Below are positions 44,977-54,314 of a stretch of 64,000 nt of DNA, piece after piece. This stretch comes from Betaproteobacteria bacterium (GTDB lineage Bacteria; Pseudomonadota; Gammaproteobacteria; Burkholderiales; SG8-39), in the NCBI GenBank assembly GCA_022340285.1, contig JAJDOG010000005.1:1-64000 (forward strand), read 5' to 3'. Made by a program: the position numbers and the translations under genes. The notes below the pieces were generated by a model, which was not told the DNA's origin, did not search any database, and worked only from the letters and a program-made list of their open reading frames with translations. How positions within the stretch are numbered: the stretch's first letter is position 1; each line of letters begins with the position of its first letter.

Positions 44977-45732
44977 GTGGAACTGAGATTGGACGGCAAG
45001 ACCGCCTTGGTCACCGGCGCCTCATCCGGACTGGGCGACCGGTTCGCGCGCCTGCTCGCCGATTCGGGAGCGGCCGTTGCGGTCGCTGCCCGCCGCGTCG
45101 ATCGGCTCGAGCAGCTCGCCGGCGCGATCACGCAGAACGGCGGCCGGGCGCACGCGGTCGCGATGGACGTGACCGATGTCGTTTCGATCCGCGAAGGCGT
45201 CGCGGCGGCCGAGGCGGCGCTGGGCCCGATCGACGTGCTCGTGAACAACTCGGGCGTGTCGGTCACTGCCCGGATCGGCGACGTCGAGGAGGCCGACTAC
45301 GATTTCGTGATGAACACGAACCTCAAAGGCGCGTTCTTCGTCGCGCAGGCGGTCGGCCGCAGCATGATCGCGGGCAAGCGGCCGGGACGCATCATCAACA
45401 TCGCCTCGGCGGCGGGCCTGCATCCGCTCGGCCAGATCTCCGTGTACGGCATGTCCAAGGCCGGCGTCATCCACATGACGCGCTCGATGGCCCTGGAGTG
45501 GGGTCGCTACCACATCAACGTGAACGCGCTCTGCCCCGGCTACATCGAGACCGAGATCAACCGCGATTACTGGAACACCGAAGGCGGCCGCAAGCTGCTC
45601 GCGAAGCTGCCGCGGCGACGGGTGGGCAAGCCTGAAGACCTCGACGGCCTGGTGCTCCTGCTCGCTTCGGATCAGTCCGCGTTCGTGAACGGCGCCGTGA
45701 TCGCCGCGGACGACGGACTCACTGCCGGGTAG
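44977..45732 (+). CDS. SDR family oxidoreductase
   Basis: A 251-residue classical short-chain dehydrogenase. TGASSGLG is at 14-21, NNSGVS near 87, and the Tyr-Lys pair lies in VYGMSKAG near 152-159. The cofactor region VAARRVDR favours NADP. Start is GTG with AAGGA six bases upstream. Its substrate is not evident. Its end overlaps the TPR gene on the other strand by 14 bp. Confidence 0.87.
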   Translation: MELRLDGKTALVTGASSGLGDRFARLLADSGAAVAVAARRVDRLEQLAGAITQNGGRAHAVAMDVTDVVSIREGVAAAEAALGPIDVLVNNSGVSVTARIGDVEEADYDFVMNTNLKGAFFVAQAVGRSMIAGKRPGRIINIASAAGLHPLGQISVYGMSKAGVIHMTRSMALEWGRYHINVNALCPGYIETEINRDYWNTEGGRKLLAKLPRRRVGKPEDLDGLVLLLASDQSAFVNGAVIAADDGLTAG

Positions 45733-46453
45733 GCGCGGCGGACGACGTGCCGAACGTGCGCGGCCGCAGCCGCGCGAGCTGATCGGCGCGCGCCGGCGCA
45801 AGCTGGCGCAATCCCCGCTCCACCTCGTCGAATTCGGCCGTGCGCCCGAGCCGCGCGTAGGCGACGCCCAGTCCATACCAGGCCTCGACGAGCTTCACGT
45901 CACGCCGCAAAGCGAGCTGGAAGTACTCGACCGCGCGATCCGGCTGCTTGAGATCGTTGAAGCTCTGGCCGATCAGAAGGTAGGTGGTGGCGGACTCCTG
46001 GTTCACCCGCAGCCCGCGATCGAGCGTGCGAATCGCTTTCTCGGGCTTTCCCTGCACGCGGTAGGCTTCTGCGAGCAGGTTGTAGCCGTCGATCTGGTCC
46101 GGGCTGTACTGCACCACCTTCTGGAACGCATCGGCCGCATCTTCGTACCGCGCCATCTGGGTGTAGGCGTAGCCCACGACCATCCACCAGTCGGCGCTCA
46201 TCGGGTCCACCTTGAGGTTCTTCTGCGCGAAGGCGACCATCCCCTCCCAGTCTTTCTTCGCCTCCAGCTCGGCGAGCTTGGCCTGGTTCGGCTCGTCGAC
46301 CGTCTTCATATTGCTCATCAACGCTGCCAGCGCGGGCGTCATCAGCTTGAAGACCTCCATCGCCATCGCGGCCTGCGGCGACAGCGGAATGCACCCGGGC
46401 GCGGCCGCGATCAACACCGCCGTCATCACGGCGGCGAGCGCATGGCTATTCAT
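45719..46453 (-). CDS. Secreted TPR-repeat protein
   Basis: A 244-residue protein with an N-terminal hydrophobic signal (MNSHALAAVMTAVLIAAAPGC); the Cys after APG could be a weak lipobox. At least four tetratricopeptide repeats follow from about 75 to 225. It is likely periplasmic or lipid-anchored. Function unknown. The start at 46453 overlaps the DUF3460 stop by a few bases. Confidence 0.75.
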   Translation of the reverse strand: MNSHALAAVMTAVLIAAAPGCIPLSPQAAMAMEVFKLMTPALAALMSNMKTVDEPNQAKLAELEAKKDWEGMVAFAQKNLKVDPMSADWWMVVGYAYTQMARYEDAADAFQKVVQYSPDQIDGYNLLAEAYRVQGKPEKAIRTLDRGLRVNQESATTYLLIGQSFNDLKQPDRAVEYFQLALRRDVKLVEAWYGLGVAYARLGRTAEFDEVERGLRQLAPARADQLARLRPRTFGTSSAAPTRQ

Positions 46454-46649
46454 CAATCTGATAGACGTAGCCCTTTTGCGGGACGCGCGACTCGCGCTCG
46501 CGGCGCAGTTGATCGAAATCCAGCCGTTTGTCCCACCATAGCGAGCGGCCGGCCTCCTGCACCTCCGCGATCTGCGGCCGCGTCTCGAGCAGGCCACGGA
46601 TCAGCCGGGTCGCATCGGACTCGTAGCCGGTCTTGATCTTCTTTCCCAT
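46446..46649 (-). CDS. DUF3460 family protein
   Basis: A 67-residue protein with the DUF3460 pattern (YESDATRLIRGLLETRPQI, WWDK), a small family seen in Betaproteobacteria. Function unknown. The ATG at 46649 has a GAGGA site nine bases upstream. It probably shares a transcript with the TPR gene. Confidence 0.78.
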   Translation of the reverse strand: MGKKIKTGYESDATRLIRGLLETRPQIAEVQEAGRSLWWDKRLDFDQLRRERESRVPQKGYVYQIDE

Positions 46650-46746
46650 GGCGCGCTGCTTCCTCGGAGTGGTGAACCGCGCCGCGATTATACGCCCGTC
46701 GGCCTCATGAAAAACAATGACTTGGCGGCGCGGCGTCAATCTCCCC

Positions 46747-46782
46747 TTGCGCGGCGATCGGATACTGTATAAAAATCAGGGT
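46747..46782 (+). promoter_or_regulatory. Promoter-like site with near-SOS box upstream of lexA cluster
   Basis: TTGCGC (46747-46752) and TATAAA (46768-46773) resemble a promoter with a short 15-bp spacer. The overlapping CTGTATAAAAATCAG looks like a LexA box (CTG-N10-CAG) but has a spacer of 9, one base short. It lies about 80 bp before the first gene of the lexA-linked run. Confidence 0.4.
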
Positions 46783-46857
46783 ATGGGGTGGCGCCCTGGA
46801 CCGGAAACCGGAACCAAACCGGAACACCAACCGGGACAACTCGAGGAAGGAAACACC

Positions 46858-47328
46858 ATGAACGCGACCATGAACGACGAACGGGCGCTGGCAACCCTCC
46901 AGGCGCTGGCGAACGGCGCCGATCCCGTCACCGGCACGAGTTTCCCCGCCGGCAGTCCCTATCAGCATCCGGACACCGTGCGCGCGCTTTACCACGCGAT
47001 CCGCGCACTCGAGGTGGTCACGAGCAGGTCGAAGCGGCCGGCACGGAATCTCCCGGGCAACTCCGGCAAGCCCTGGTCGGCTGGAGAGGACACGCAGCTC
47101 GTCTCCGCCTTCGACGCCGGGCAGCCGATGGAGGCGCTCGCCGCCACGCACGGCCGCACCCGCTTCGCGATCGAGGCACGCCTCGCGAAGCTCGGGAAAG
47201 TCCCGATGCCGGCCGGCGTGCGCGGGACCCACGCAACCGATCCGGGCATCGAGCAAGCGCCCCGGGCGGAGATGCCCCTCCCAGGGCACGCCGCCTACGC
47301 TGCCATGACGGCCGGATCACATCGCTAG
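46858..47328 (+). CDS. Hypothetical protein with Myb/SANT-like C-terminal motif
   Basis: A 156-residue protein of a family I recognise only loosely. The N-terminal half ([30 protein letters not shown]) is followed by [16 protein letters not shown] near 71-86 and [16 protein letters not shown] near 98-113, which together look like a small helix-turn-helix (SANT-like) DNA-binding unit. GAGGAAGG precedes the ATG. It runs into the lexA genes in the same direction, so an SOS link is possible but unproven. Confidence 0.65.
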   Translation: MNATMNDERALATLQALANGADPVTGTSFPAGSPYQHPDTVRALYHAIRALEVVTSRSKRPARNLPGNSGKPWSAGEDTQLVSAFDAGQPMEALAATHGRTRFAIEARLAKLGKVPMPAGVRGTHATDPGIEQAPRAEMPLPGHAAYAAMTAGSHR

Positions 47329-47361
47329 GCGCGAGTCGGCGTGAAAAAGCGAGGAGCCCGC

Positions 47362-47562
47362 ATGAGGCGCATCAAAGCCGTCGCTTCGCCCTCCCAGCTC
47401 GGCCTATGGGACGAGTTGGACGAGCTGGACGAACCCGTAGCCTTCCACCGGCAGGATGCCACGCCCACCTCCTTCAGTGGCGGTGGTCGCTCCGCTCCCC
47501 CGGCGCCGGTCGCGACGCGTCCGGACACCGGGGCCCGTCCGGCGGGCAGGAAAACGCCATGA
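47362..47562 (+). CDS. Small hypothetical protein preceding lexA
   Basis: A 66-residue protein with an acidic [11 protein letters not shown] stretch and a Ser/Pro/Gly-rich tail. It has a GAGGAG site six bases before the ATG at 47362, and its stop overlaps the lexA start as ATGA. Translation coupling to lexA is therefore likely. I recognise no family. Confidence 0.55.
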   Translation: MRRIKAVASPSQLGLWDELDELDEPVAFHRQDATPTSFSGGGRSAPPAPVATRPDTGARPAGRKTP

Positions 47563-48161
47563 AGGACCTCACGCCACGGCAGGCCGAGATCCTGCAGCTC
47601 ATCCGCGAGGTGATCGAGTCGAGCGGCTTCCCGCCGACCCGCGCCGAGATCTGCCGGGTGTTGGGCTTTCGCTCGCCCAACGCCGCGGAAGAGCACTTGC
47701 GCGCGCTCGAGCGCAAGGGCGCGATCGATATCCTCGACGGGACTGCGCGCGGCATCGTGCTCAGGCAGTCGCTCGGCGTGCCGCTCGTCGGCCGGGTCGC
47801 AGCCGGCGCGCCGATCCTTGCCGAGGCACACATCCAGGGGCGCTACCAGCTCGACCCGGCGCTTTTCAGACCGCGCGCGGATTACCTGCTCAAGGTACGC
47901 GGCCTGAGCATGCGCGATGCGGGCATCCTCGACGGCGATCTCCTTGCAGTGCACCGCACTGCGGAGGCGCGCTCCGGACAGATCGTGGTGGCGCGACTCG
48001 CCGATGAAGTGACGGTCAAGCGCCTGCGCCGCCGCGGTGCAACGGTGGAACTCCTGCCGGAGAACCCGGACTTCGACCCGATCGTGCTCGACACCCGTGA
48101 GGGCGAGTTCGCCATCGAGGGCATCGGTGTCGGGGTCATCCGCACCGGCAAGACACTCTGA
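47559..48161 (+). CDS. lexA: LexA repressor
   Basis: LexA represses DNA-damage genes until RecA filaments trigger its self-cleavage. The 200-residue protein has the N-terminal winged helix ([27 protein letters not shown]), the cleavage bond Ala82-Gly83 in VAAGAP, and the Ser117/Lys154 dyad (GLSMRD; TVKRL). Linked to imuA-imuB-dnaE2, it is the LexA of the mutagenesis cassette and may or may not be the only LexA in the cell. Confidence 0.93.
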   Translation: MKDLTPRQAEILQLIREVIESSGFPPTRAEICRVLGFRSPNAAEEHLRALERKGAIDILDGTARGIVLRQSLGVPLVGRVAAGAPILAEAHIQGRYQLDPALFRPRADYLLKVRGLSMRDAGILDGDLLAVHRTAEARSGQIVVARLADEVTVKRLRRRGATVELLPENPDFDPIVLDTREGEFAIEGIGVGVIRTGKTL

Positions 48162-48166
48162 TAGGT

Positions 48167-48295
48167 CGTTGAAGAATGCACGTCATGGTGACTTCGCTTG
48201 ACGAATTCAGCGTGCAAGGCAAACCCCGGTCGCACGAACAAGGGGGAAAGCCCCCTTGTATATCCCCCCGGGCGCGCGCGCGGAGTTCTTCAACG
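48167..48295. repeat. Nested inverted repeats in lexA-imuA spacer
   Basis: CGTTGAAGAA (48167-48176) and TTCTTCAACG (48286-48295) form outer 10-bp arms. Inside are TGCACG/CGTGCA (48177-48182 and 48211-48216) and an 8-bp hairpin CAAGGGGG/CCCCCTTG (48239-48258). No gene is seen in this 190-bp gap. It may be a small MITE-like insertion or a structured leader; no target duplication is visible. Confidence 0.5.
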
Positions 48296-48352
48296 CCCTG
48301 CTGACTCCTCTCGCGAGCGTCTTCCCTGTCGAGGAAGCGAGTCGGGACCGTC

Positions 48353-49084
48353 ATGTCTTCGCTCCTGCACGCCATCCTGCAACGTTCCGACGTCCGGCGC
48401 GGCGCCGAGCTCGGCCGCGTCGCGGTACCGAGCGTTCCGAGCGGCTTTCCCGCGCTCGACGCCGAGCTGCCCGGCGGTGGCTGGCCGGCGAGTGCGCTCA
48501 CCGAGATCCTGCCGCGGCACGAGGGAATCGGCGAGTTGCGCCTGCTCGGACCGGCGCTCGCGCGCCTCGCTGGCGCAGGGCGTTGCCTCGCATGGATCGC
48601 ACCACCCTATCTCCCCTACGCGCCGGCGCTCGCTGCAGCCGGCATCGATCTCGCGCGGCTGCTCATCGTCCGGACCGGTTCGGCGAAAGAAGCGCTGTGG
48701 GCGACCGAGCAGGCCCTGCGCGCCGGGGTTTGCGGCGCAGTGCTCGCCTGGCCGGGCGAGACTCGCTATCCGGATCTTCGCCGGCTGCAGCTCGCCGCCG
48801 AGGCGAGCTCGGGTCTTGCCGTCCTGTTCCGCGCGCCGCAGGCCGCTCGCGATGCGTCGCCTGCGCCGCTGCGCCTGCTGCTCGGCACCGCCGACGGTGG
48901 GCTCGCCGTGCGCATCGTCAAGCGTCGTGGCACACCTCTCGCTCAACCGGTGCTGCTCCAGCAGCCCGTCGTTGCGCGACCCGCCACCCACTTCTCCACT
49001 CATCCCTCCGATTCGAGCCATGCAGTGGATCGCGATTCACCTGCCACAGCTCCCGCTGGAGATCTTCGGCCTGCCCACGCCTGA
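48353..49084 (+). CDS. imuA: ImuA (SulA/RecA-like mutagenesis protein)
   Basis: ImuA is a RecA-like accessory protein for translesion synthesis by ImuB and DnaE2. The 243-residue sequence has the family start (VPSGFPALDAELPGGGWP near 26-43) and a degenerate P-loop region. GAGGAAG precedes the ATG. Its end overlaps imuB by 65 bp in another frame. Confidence 0.87.
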   Translation: MSSLLHAILQRSDVRRGAELGRVAVPSVPSGFPALDAELPGGGWPASALTEILPRHEGIGELRLLGPALARLAGAGRCLAWIAPPYLPYAPALAAAGIDLARLLIVRTGSAKEALWATEQALRAGVCGAVLAWPGETRYPDLRRLQLAAEASSGLAVLFRAPQAARDASPAPLRLLLGTADGGLAVRIVKRRGTPLAQPVLLQQPVVARPATHFSTHPSDSSHAVDRDSPATAPAGDLRPAHA

Positions 49085-50489
49085 GCCGTGCGCGATCGCG
49101 CACGGCGGCTGCGTGCTCGCTTGCGATGCGCGCGCGACCGCGCGCGGCGTGCGACCCGGGCTGGCGGTTCCGGCCGCCTGCGCGCTCGTCCCGAGCCTCG
49201 CCGTGCGGGAACGCGATCCGGCCGGCGAGACCGAAGCCCTGATCGGACTGGCCGGCTGGGCGATGCAATTCACGCCGAGCGTCGCGCTCGAATTTCCCGC
49301 CGCCCTCGTGCTGGAGGTCGAGGGCAGCCTCGCGCTCTTCGGCGGCATCGAGCCGATCCTCGTCGCGCTGCGCAAGGGACTCGTCGACATGGGCTTCAGC
49401 GCATCCGTCGCCGGCGGCCCGACCGCGAAGAGCGCCGTCTGGCTGGCACGTGCGGGCCGCGAGACCTTGCTCGTTCCGGACATGCTGCGCGCTACAGTGG
49501 CCGAGCTGCCGGTGCAGATGGCCACGGACGAAATCGAGACGCTCGAAGCGCTCGCCGCGATCGGCGTGACCACGATCGGCGACGTCCTGCGGCTCCCGCG
49601 CGAGGGGGTTGCGCGCCGCTTCGACCGGCGCCTGCTCGGTGAGATCGATCGCGCGCTCGGGCGACTGCCCGATCCGCACACGTTCTTCACGCCGCCGCCG
49701 CGCTTTCACGCCCGGCTCGAGCTGCCCGCCGAGGTGACGCAGGCCGACATGCTGCTGTTCGCGGCACGCCGCCTCCTGGTGCAGCTTGCGGGGTTCCTCG
49801 CCGCGCGCGCGAGCGGGGTGCAGCGGTTCGTGCTCAGGCTCTTTCACCGCGAGCGGCGCACGACCGAGATCGCGATCAGCCTGGTCGCGGCGAGTCGCGA
49901 CGCCGAACATTTCATCCGCCTGCTGCGTGAGCGACTCGGCGCCACCACCCTGAGTGAGCCGGTGCGCAGCATCGCGCTCGCTGCCGAGGCCATCGTGCCG
50001 CTTGCCGGCGAGCCCCTTCCGCTCTTTGACGATCCGGCTCGAGGTCACGGCGACTGGGCGAGGCTTGTCGAGCGACTGCGCGCGCGGCTCGGCACCGCGG
50101 CAGTGCACGGCATGACAATCTCGGCCGAGCATCGCCCGGAGCGCGCTTCGCGGCCTCTCGATCCCGTCCTCGGCAAGCGGCGGCGCTCTTCTGCCCCCAG
50201 CGTGGCGCCGGCCGGATCGGATGGCGGCGCCGGCCCCCGCCCGTTCTGGTTGCTGCCCAATCCGCAGCCGCTCGCGGAGCGCGGCGCGGTCCCGTACCAC
50301 GGCGGGCCGCTCATGCTCCTGGCCGGCCCGGAGCGCATCGAGTCGGGCTGGTGGGATGGGAGCGAGATCGCACGCGACTACTTCATCGCCCGGACCGCAG
50401 ACCAGGCGCTGGTCTGGGTGTTTCGTGAGCGGCCCACCCCCGGTCCTTCTGCCGGCGGCGGCTGGTATCTGCATGGACTGTTTGCGTGA
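49020..50489 (+). CDS. imuB: ImuB, inactive Y-family polymerase-like protein
   Basis: ImuB bridges the beta clamp, ImuA and DnaE2. The 489-residue protein has the Y-family layout, but the catalytic acidic residues are absent: the first motif reads IAIHLPQLPLEIF and the second EGSLALFGG, as expected for ImuB. The little-finger region and the ImuB-specific C terminus (WLLPNPQPL; GPERIESGWWDG) are present. Start is at the ATG overlapping imuA. Confidence 0.9.
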   Translation: MQWIAIHLPQLPLEIFGLPTPEPCAIAHGGCVLACDARATARGVRPGLAVPAACALVPSLAVRERDPAGETEALIGLAGWAMQFTPSVALEFPAALVLEVEGSLALFGGIEPILVALRKGLVDMGFSASVAGGPTAKSAVWLARAGRETLLVPDMLRATVAELPVQMATDEIETLEALAAIGVTTIGDVLRLPREGVARRFDRRLLGEIDRALGRLPDPHTFFTPPPRFHARLELPAEVTQADMLLFAARRLLVQLAGFLAARASGVQRFVLRLFHRERRTTEIAISLVAASRDAEHFIRLLRERLGATTLSEPVRSIALAAEAIVPLAGEPLPLFDDPARGHGDWARLVERLRARLGTAAVHGMTISAEHRPERASRPLDPVLGKRRRSSAPSVAPAGSDGGAGPRPFWLLPNPQPLAERGAVPYHGGPLMLLAGPERIESGWWDGSEIARDYFIARTADQALVWVFRERPTPGPSAGGGWYLHGLFA

Positions 50490-50508
50490 CCGACTGGGTC
50501 TTGCCATA

Positions 50509-50547
50509 TTGAACTGAACTAACTTTCTCTTATTTTGTCCTAGACAA
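50509..50547 (+). promoter_or_regulatory. fas1 promoter with overlapping operator-like repeat
   Basis: TTGAAC (50509-50514) and TATTTT (50531-50536) are 16 bp apart in a markedly AT-rich patch, about 65 bp upstream of the fasciclin gene. TTGTC-CTA-GACAA (50535-50547) is an inverted repeat over the likely start site and may bind a repressor. Confidence 0.5.
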
Positions 50548-50602
50548 TGTTCGGTAAAACGGACGGACTAACCTCAACTACTTTCTCATAAGGAGACTGC
50601 AA

Positions 50603-51127
50603 GTGCCTATTTCAAAGAAATTTCTTGTCGCTATGACCGCAACCGCTGCGATCGCTGGCGGTATCCCCCTCGCCATTGCCGGTAGTGGCGCCTACAACAC
50701 CTCGGCCACCGCTGCCCCCATGGCTCAAGCCGATATCGTCGACACGGCCGTCGCCGCGGGCCAGTTCAAGACCCTCGCGAAAGCTCTCACCGAAGCCGGC
50801 CTCATCGAGACCCTCAAAGGGCCGGGCCCCTTCACCGTGTTCGCTCCGACCGACGCCGCATTCGCCAAGATCCCGGCCGACCAGCTGAACGCGCTCCTCG
50901 CTGACAAAGCGAAGCTCACCAAAGTGCTGACGTACCACGTCGTGCCCGGCACGGTGATGGCGAAGGACGTGAAGTCCGGCATGGTGAAGACTGTCGAAGG
51001 GCAGGCGCTCACGATCGACGTGTCGAGCACCGGAGTGAAAGTCGACGACGCGAAGGTCATTAAGACCGACATCGTCGCCACGAACGGCGTCATCCACGTG
51101 ATCGACACGGTCGTGGTGCCCAACTAA
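50603..51127 (+). CDS. Secreted fasciclin (FAS1) domain protein
   Basis: A 174-residue protein with a signal peptide (about 1-26) and one FAS1 domain: [30 protein letters not shown] (about 75-91), LTYHVVPG (about 112-119) and [13 protein letters not shown] at the end. FAS1 proteins act in adhesion or at the cell surface. The start is GTG after a strong AAGGAGA. It interrupts the imuB-dnaE2 pair with its own promoter and terminator, and is less GC-rich upstream, which suggests later insertion. Confidence 0.92.
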   Translation: MPISKKFLVAMTATAAIAGGIPLAIAGSGAYNTSATAAPMAQADIVDTAVAAGQFKTLAKALTEAGLIETLKGPGPFTVFAPTDAAFAKIPADQLNALLADKAKLTKVLTYHVVPGTVMAKDVKSGMVKTVEGQALTIDVSSTGVKVDDAKVIKTDIVATNGVIHVIDTVVVPN

Positions 51128-51149
51128 GGCGCCTCTACCGTGTTCCGCG

Positions 51150-51190
51150 AAAGCCCCGGCCTGGCCGGGGCTTTCCCTTTCCTTTTTCCT
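51150..51190 (+). terminator. Intrinsic terminator after fas1
   Basis: AAAGCCCCGGCC and GGCCGGGGCTTT form a strong stem, followed by a T-rich run (CCCTTTCCTTTTTCC). It separates fas1 from dnaE2 and would reduce read-through into dnaE2. Confidence 0.85.
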
Positions 51191-51206
51191 TTTCCCGGCC
51201 CATGCC

Positions 51207-54200
51207 GTGCTCCCCGCCTACGCCGAGCTTCACTGTCTCTCGAACTTCACGTTCCTGCGCGGCGCATCACACCCGGAAGAGCTCGTCGCACGCGCCGACG
51301 CGCTCGGCTATTCGGCCCTCGCGATCACCGACGAGTGCTCGCTCGCCGGCGTCGTGCGGGCGCATCTTGCCGCAAAGGACGTCGGTCTCAGGCTCCTGAT
51401 CGGGACCGAGATCACCCTCTCCGACGCGGCAGGCACCGGCCCGAAGCTGGTGCTGCTCGCCCAGGACCGCGCCGGCTACGGAAATCTCTCCGAGCTCATT
51501 ACCCGCGGGCGGCGCAACGCACGCAAGGGCGCCTATCGACTCACTTGCGCGGACCTCGACACCGGGCTGCCCGGCTGCCTCGCGCTCCTGGTGCCCGGAA
51601 ACGATTCCGCCGGCGTGAGCGATCTCGCGCACGCCCGCTGGCTCGACGAGCGCTTCCCCGGCCGCGCGTGGGTCGCGGCCGAGCTGCTGTGCGGGCCGGA
51701 CGATCGCGCCAGTCTCGAGCAATTGCACGCGCTCGCGCAAGCGGCGAACCTGCCGCTTGTTGCGGCCGGCGATGTGCACATGCACGTGCGTTCGCGACGG
51801 CGCCTGCAGGACACGCTCACTGCGATCCGGCTTGGCCGGCCGGTGCACGCGTGCGGGAAAGCGCTCCATCCGAACGCGGAGCGGCACCTGCGACTCCGCG
51901 TGCGTCTCGCGCAGCGCTATCCGGCGGCGCTGCTCGCCGAGACGCTGCGCATCGCGGAGCGTTGCGCCTTCTCGCTCGACGAGCTGCGCTACGAGTATCC
52001 CGAGGAGCTGGTGCCCGCAGGCGAGACGCCTGCTTCGCACCTGCGAAAGCTCGCCGAAACGGGGCTCACGTGGCGCTTTCCGCATGGCGCACCCGCGCAC
52101 GTCCGCACCCAGGTCGAGCACGAACTCGCGCTCGTCGCCGATCTCGGCTACGAGCCCTACTTCCTCACCGTTCACGACATCGTGAGCTTCGCCCGGGCTC
52201 GCGGGATCCTCTGCCAAGGTCGCGGCTCGGCGGCGAACTCGGCGGTGTGCTACGCCCTCGGCATCACCGAGGTGGACCCTGCGCGGATGAGCATGCTCTT
52301 CGAGCGCTTCGTCTCGCGTGAGCGGAACGAGCCGCCCGACATCGACGTCGATTTCGAGCACCAGCGGCGCGAGGAGGTCATCCAGTACATCTATGCGAAG
52401 TACGGCCGCCATCGCGCCGCACTCACCGCGACGGTGATCACCTACCGCACGAAGAGCGCAGTGCGCGACGTGGGCAAGGCGCTCGGTCTCGATCTGCACC
52501 AGATCGACCGCCTGACCAGCTCGCTCGCCTGGTGGGACGGCCAGCGCGCGCTGCCCGGGCGGCTGCGCGAAGCCGGTTTCGACCCCGCAAGCGCGGTGAT
52601 CGAGCGCCTCGTCGAGCTCGTTGCAACACTCACCGGATTTCCGCGCCACCTCTCGCAGCACACCGGTGGCTTCGTCATCGCGCGCGACCGACTCTCGCGA
52701 CTGGTGCCGATCGAGAATGCCGCCATGCCCGAGCGCAGCGTCATCGAGTGGGACAAGGACGACCTCGACGCGCTGGGACTCCTCAAGGTCGACGTGCTCG
52801 CACTCGGCATGCTCTCGGCCATCCGGCGCGCGCTCGATCTGGCCGGGCGACGCCGCGGCGTGCGCCTCACGGTGGCGGACGTGCCCGCCGAGGATCCCGG
52901 TGTATACGAGATGATCCAGCACGCCGACACGATCGGCGTGTTCCAGATCGAGTCGCGCGCCCAGATGTCGATGCTGCCGCGACTGCGGCCCGCCTGCTTC
53001 TTCGACCTGGTGATCGAGGTGGCGATCGTGCGGCCCGGCCCGATCCAGGGCGGCATGGTGCATCCCTACCTGCGGCGCCGCGCCGGCCTGGAGCCGGTGT
53101 CCTACCCGAGCGAGGCGGTGCGTGCGGTCCTCGAGCGCACGCTCGGCGTGCCGATCTTTCAGGAACAGGTGATGAGCCTCGCGGTGGTCGCGGCCGGCTT
53201 CACGCCCGGCGAGGCCGATCGCCTGCGCCGCGCGATGGCCGCCTGGCGCAGGAAAGGCGGGCTCGAGCCGTTCGAGCGACGTCTCAAGGACGGCATGCGC
53301 GCACAGGGGTACACGGAAGGATTCGCCGATCAGATCTATCGCCAGATTCTCGGCTTCGGCGAGTACGGCTTTCCCGAGTCGCATTCGGCGAGCTTCGCGC
53401 TGCTCGTCTACGTCTCGGCATGGTTGAAGCGTTACGAGCCGGCGGCATTCTGCGCGGCGCTGCTCAACAGCCAGCCTATGGGCTTCTACGCCCCCGCGCA
53501 ACTCGTGCAGGACGCGCGGCGCCACGGTGTCGCGGTGCGCCCGGTGGATGTGACGGCGAGCGACTGGGAATGCACGCTTGAGTCGCCCGGGTCTCGCGAA
53601 TCCCCGGCCGTCAGGCTCGGGTTGCTGATGGTGAAGGGCCTGCCCCAAGCCTCCGCCGAGCGCATCGTTCGCGCGCGCGCGGAGCGGGCGTTCGACTCGG
53701 TCGCAGATCTCGCGCGCCGTGCCGGGCTCGATCGGCGCGATCTCAGGGGTCTCGCCGCCGCCGATGCGCTCGCCGCATTGTCCGGCCACCGCCGGACGGC
53801 GCACTGGCAGATCGCCGGTTTCGAGACCGCGCCCGTGCTCTTGCGCGATGCGCCGATCCACGAAACCGATCCTGCCCTCCCCGCGCCGACCGAGGGCGAG
53901 AGCCTGGTCGCCGATTACGCGAGCCTCGGACTTACGCTCGGGCGCCATCCGCTCGCGCTGCTGCGCGATCGCCTGAGGCGCAAACGCCTGGCGACCGCCG
54001 CCGAGATCCGGGCCATGCCGCACGGCCGGTTCGCGCGCGCGGCCGGGATCGTCACCGGACGGCAGCGTCCCGACACGGCTTCAGGCGTGGTGTTCGTGAC
54101 GCTCGAGGACGAGACGGGCCATGTCAACGTCGTGGTGTGGCGGAGCCTGGGCGAGCGACAGCGTCGCGAGCTGCTCGGGTCGCGGCTGATGGCAGTGCAC

Positions 54201-54308
54201 GGCGTCGTGGAGCGCGAGGGCGAAGTGGTCCATCTCGTCGCCCGCCAGCTCGTCGATGAGAGCGCGCTGCTCGGGCGCCTGCTTACCCGGTCGCGCGATT
54301 TCCACTGA
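51207..54308 (+). CDS. dnaE2: Error-prone DNA polymerase DnaE2
   Basis: DnaE2 (ImuC) is the C-family polymerase used with ImuAB for damage-induced mutagenesis. The 1033-residue protein has an N-terminal PHP domain ([13 protein letters not shown]), the polymerase palm with PDIDVDF (catalytic Asp378 and Asp380), and a C-terminal helix-hairpin-helix and OB region. Length is typical and shorter than replicative DnaE. The start is GTG at 51207. Its expression must now pass or start after the fas1 terminator. Confidence 0.95.
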   Translation: MLPAYAELHCLSNFTFLRGASHPEELVARADALGYSALAITDECSLAGVVRAHLAAKDVGLRLLIGTEITLSDAAGTGPKLVLLAQDRAGYGNLSELITRGRRNARKGAYRLTCADLDTGLPGCLALLVPGNDSAGVSDLAHARWLDERFPGRAWVAAELLCGPDDRASLEQLHALAQAANLPLVAAGDVHMHVRSRRRLQDTLTAIRLGRPVHACGKALHPNAERHLRLRVRLAQRYPAALLAETLRIAERCAFSLDELRYEYPEELVPAGETPASHLRKLAETGLTWRFPHGAPAHVRTQVEHELALVADLGYEPYFLTVHDIVSFARARGILCQGRGSAANSAVCYALGITEVDPARMSMLFERFVSRERNEPPDIDVDFEHQRREEVIQYIYAKYGRHRAALTATVITYRTKSAVRDVGKALGLDLHQIDRLTSSLAWWDGQRALPGRLREAGFDPASAVIERLVELVATLTGFPRHLSQHTGGFVIARDRLSRLVPIENAAMPERSVIEWDKDDLDALGLLKVDVLALGMLSAIRRALDLAGRRRGVRLTVADVPAEDPGVYEMIQHADTIGVFQIESRAQMSMLPRLRPACFFDLVIEVAIVRPGPIQGGMVHPYLRRRAGLEPVSYPSEAVRAVLERTLGVPIFQEQVMSLAVVAAGFTPGEADRLRRAMAAWRRKGGLEPFERRLKDGMRAQGYTEGFADQIYRQILGFGEYGFPESHSASFALLVYVSAWLKRYEPAAFCAALLNSQPMGFYAPAQLVQDARRHGVAVRPVDVTASDWECTLESPGSRESPAVRLGLLMVKGLPQASAERIVRARAERAFDSVADLARRAGLDRRDLRGLAAADALAALSGHRRTAHWQIAGFETAPVLLRDAPIHETDPALPAPTEGESLVADYASLGLTLGRHPLALLRDRLRRKRLATAAEIRAMPHGRFARAAGIVTGRQRPDTASGVVFVTLEDETGHVNVVVWRSLGERQRRELLGSRLMAVHGVVEREGEVVHLVARQLVDESALLGRLLTRSRDFH

Positions 54309-54314
54309 AAACCG

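Noticed and set aside
46764-46780. Functional LexA box before the lexA-linked genes
   Set aside because: CTG and CAG are nine bases apart rather than ten, so I list it only as a near match and not as an SOS box.
51267-54023. 918-codon minus-strand frame opposite dnaE2
   Set aside because: Antisense shadow; dnaE2 has catalytic motifs and family length.
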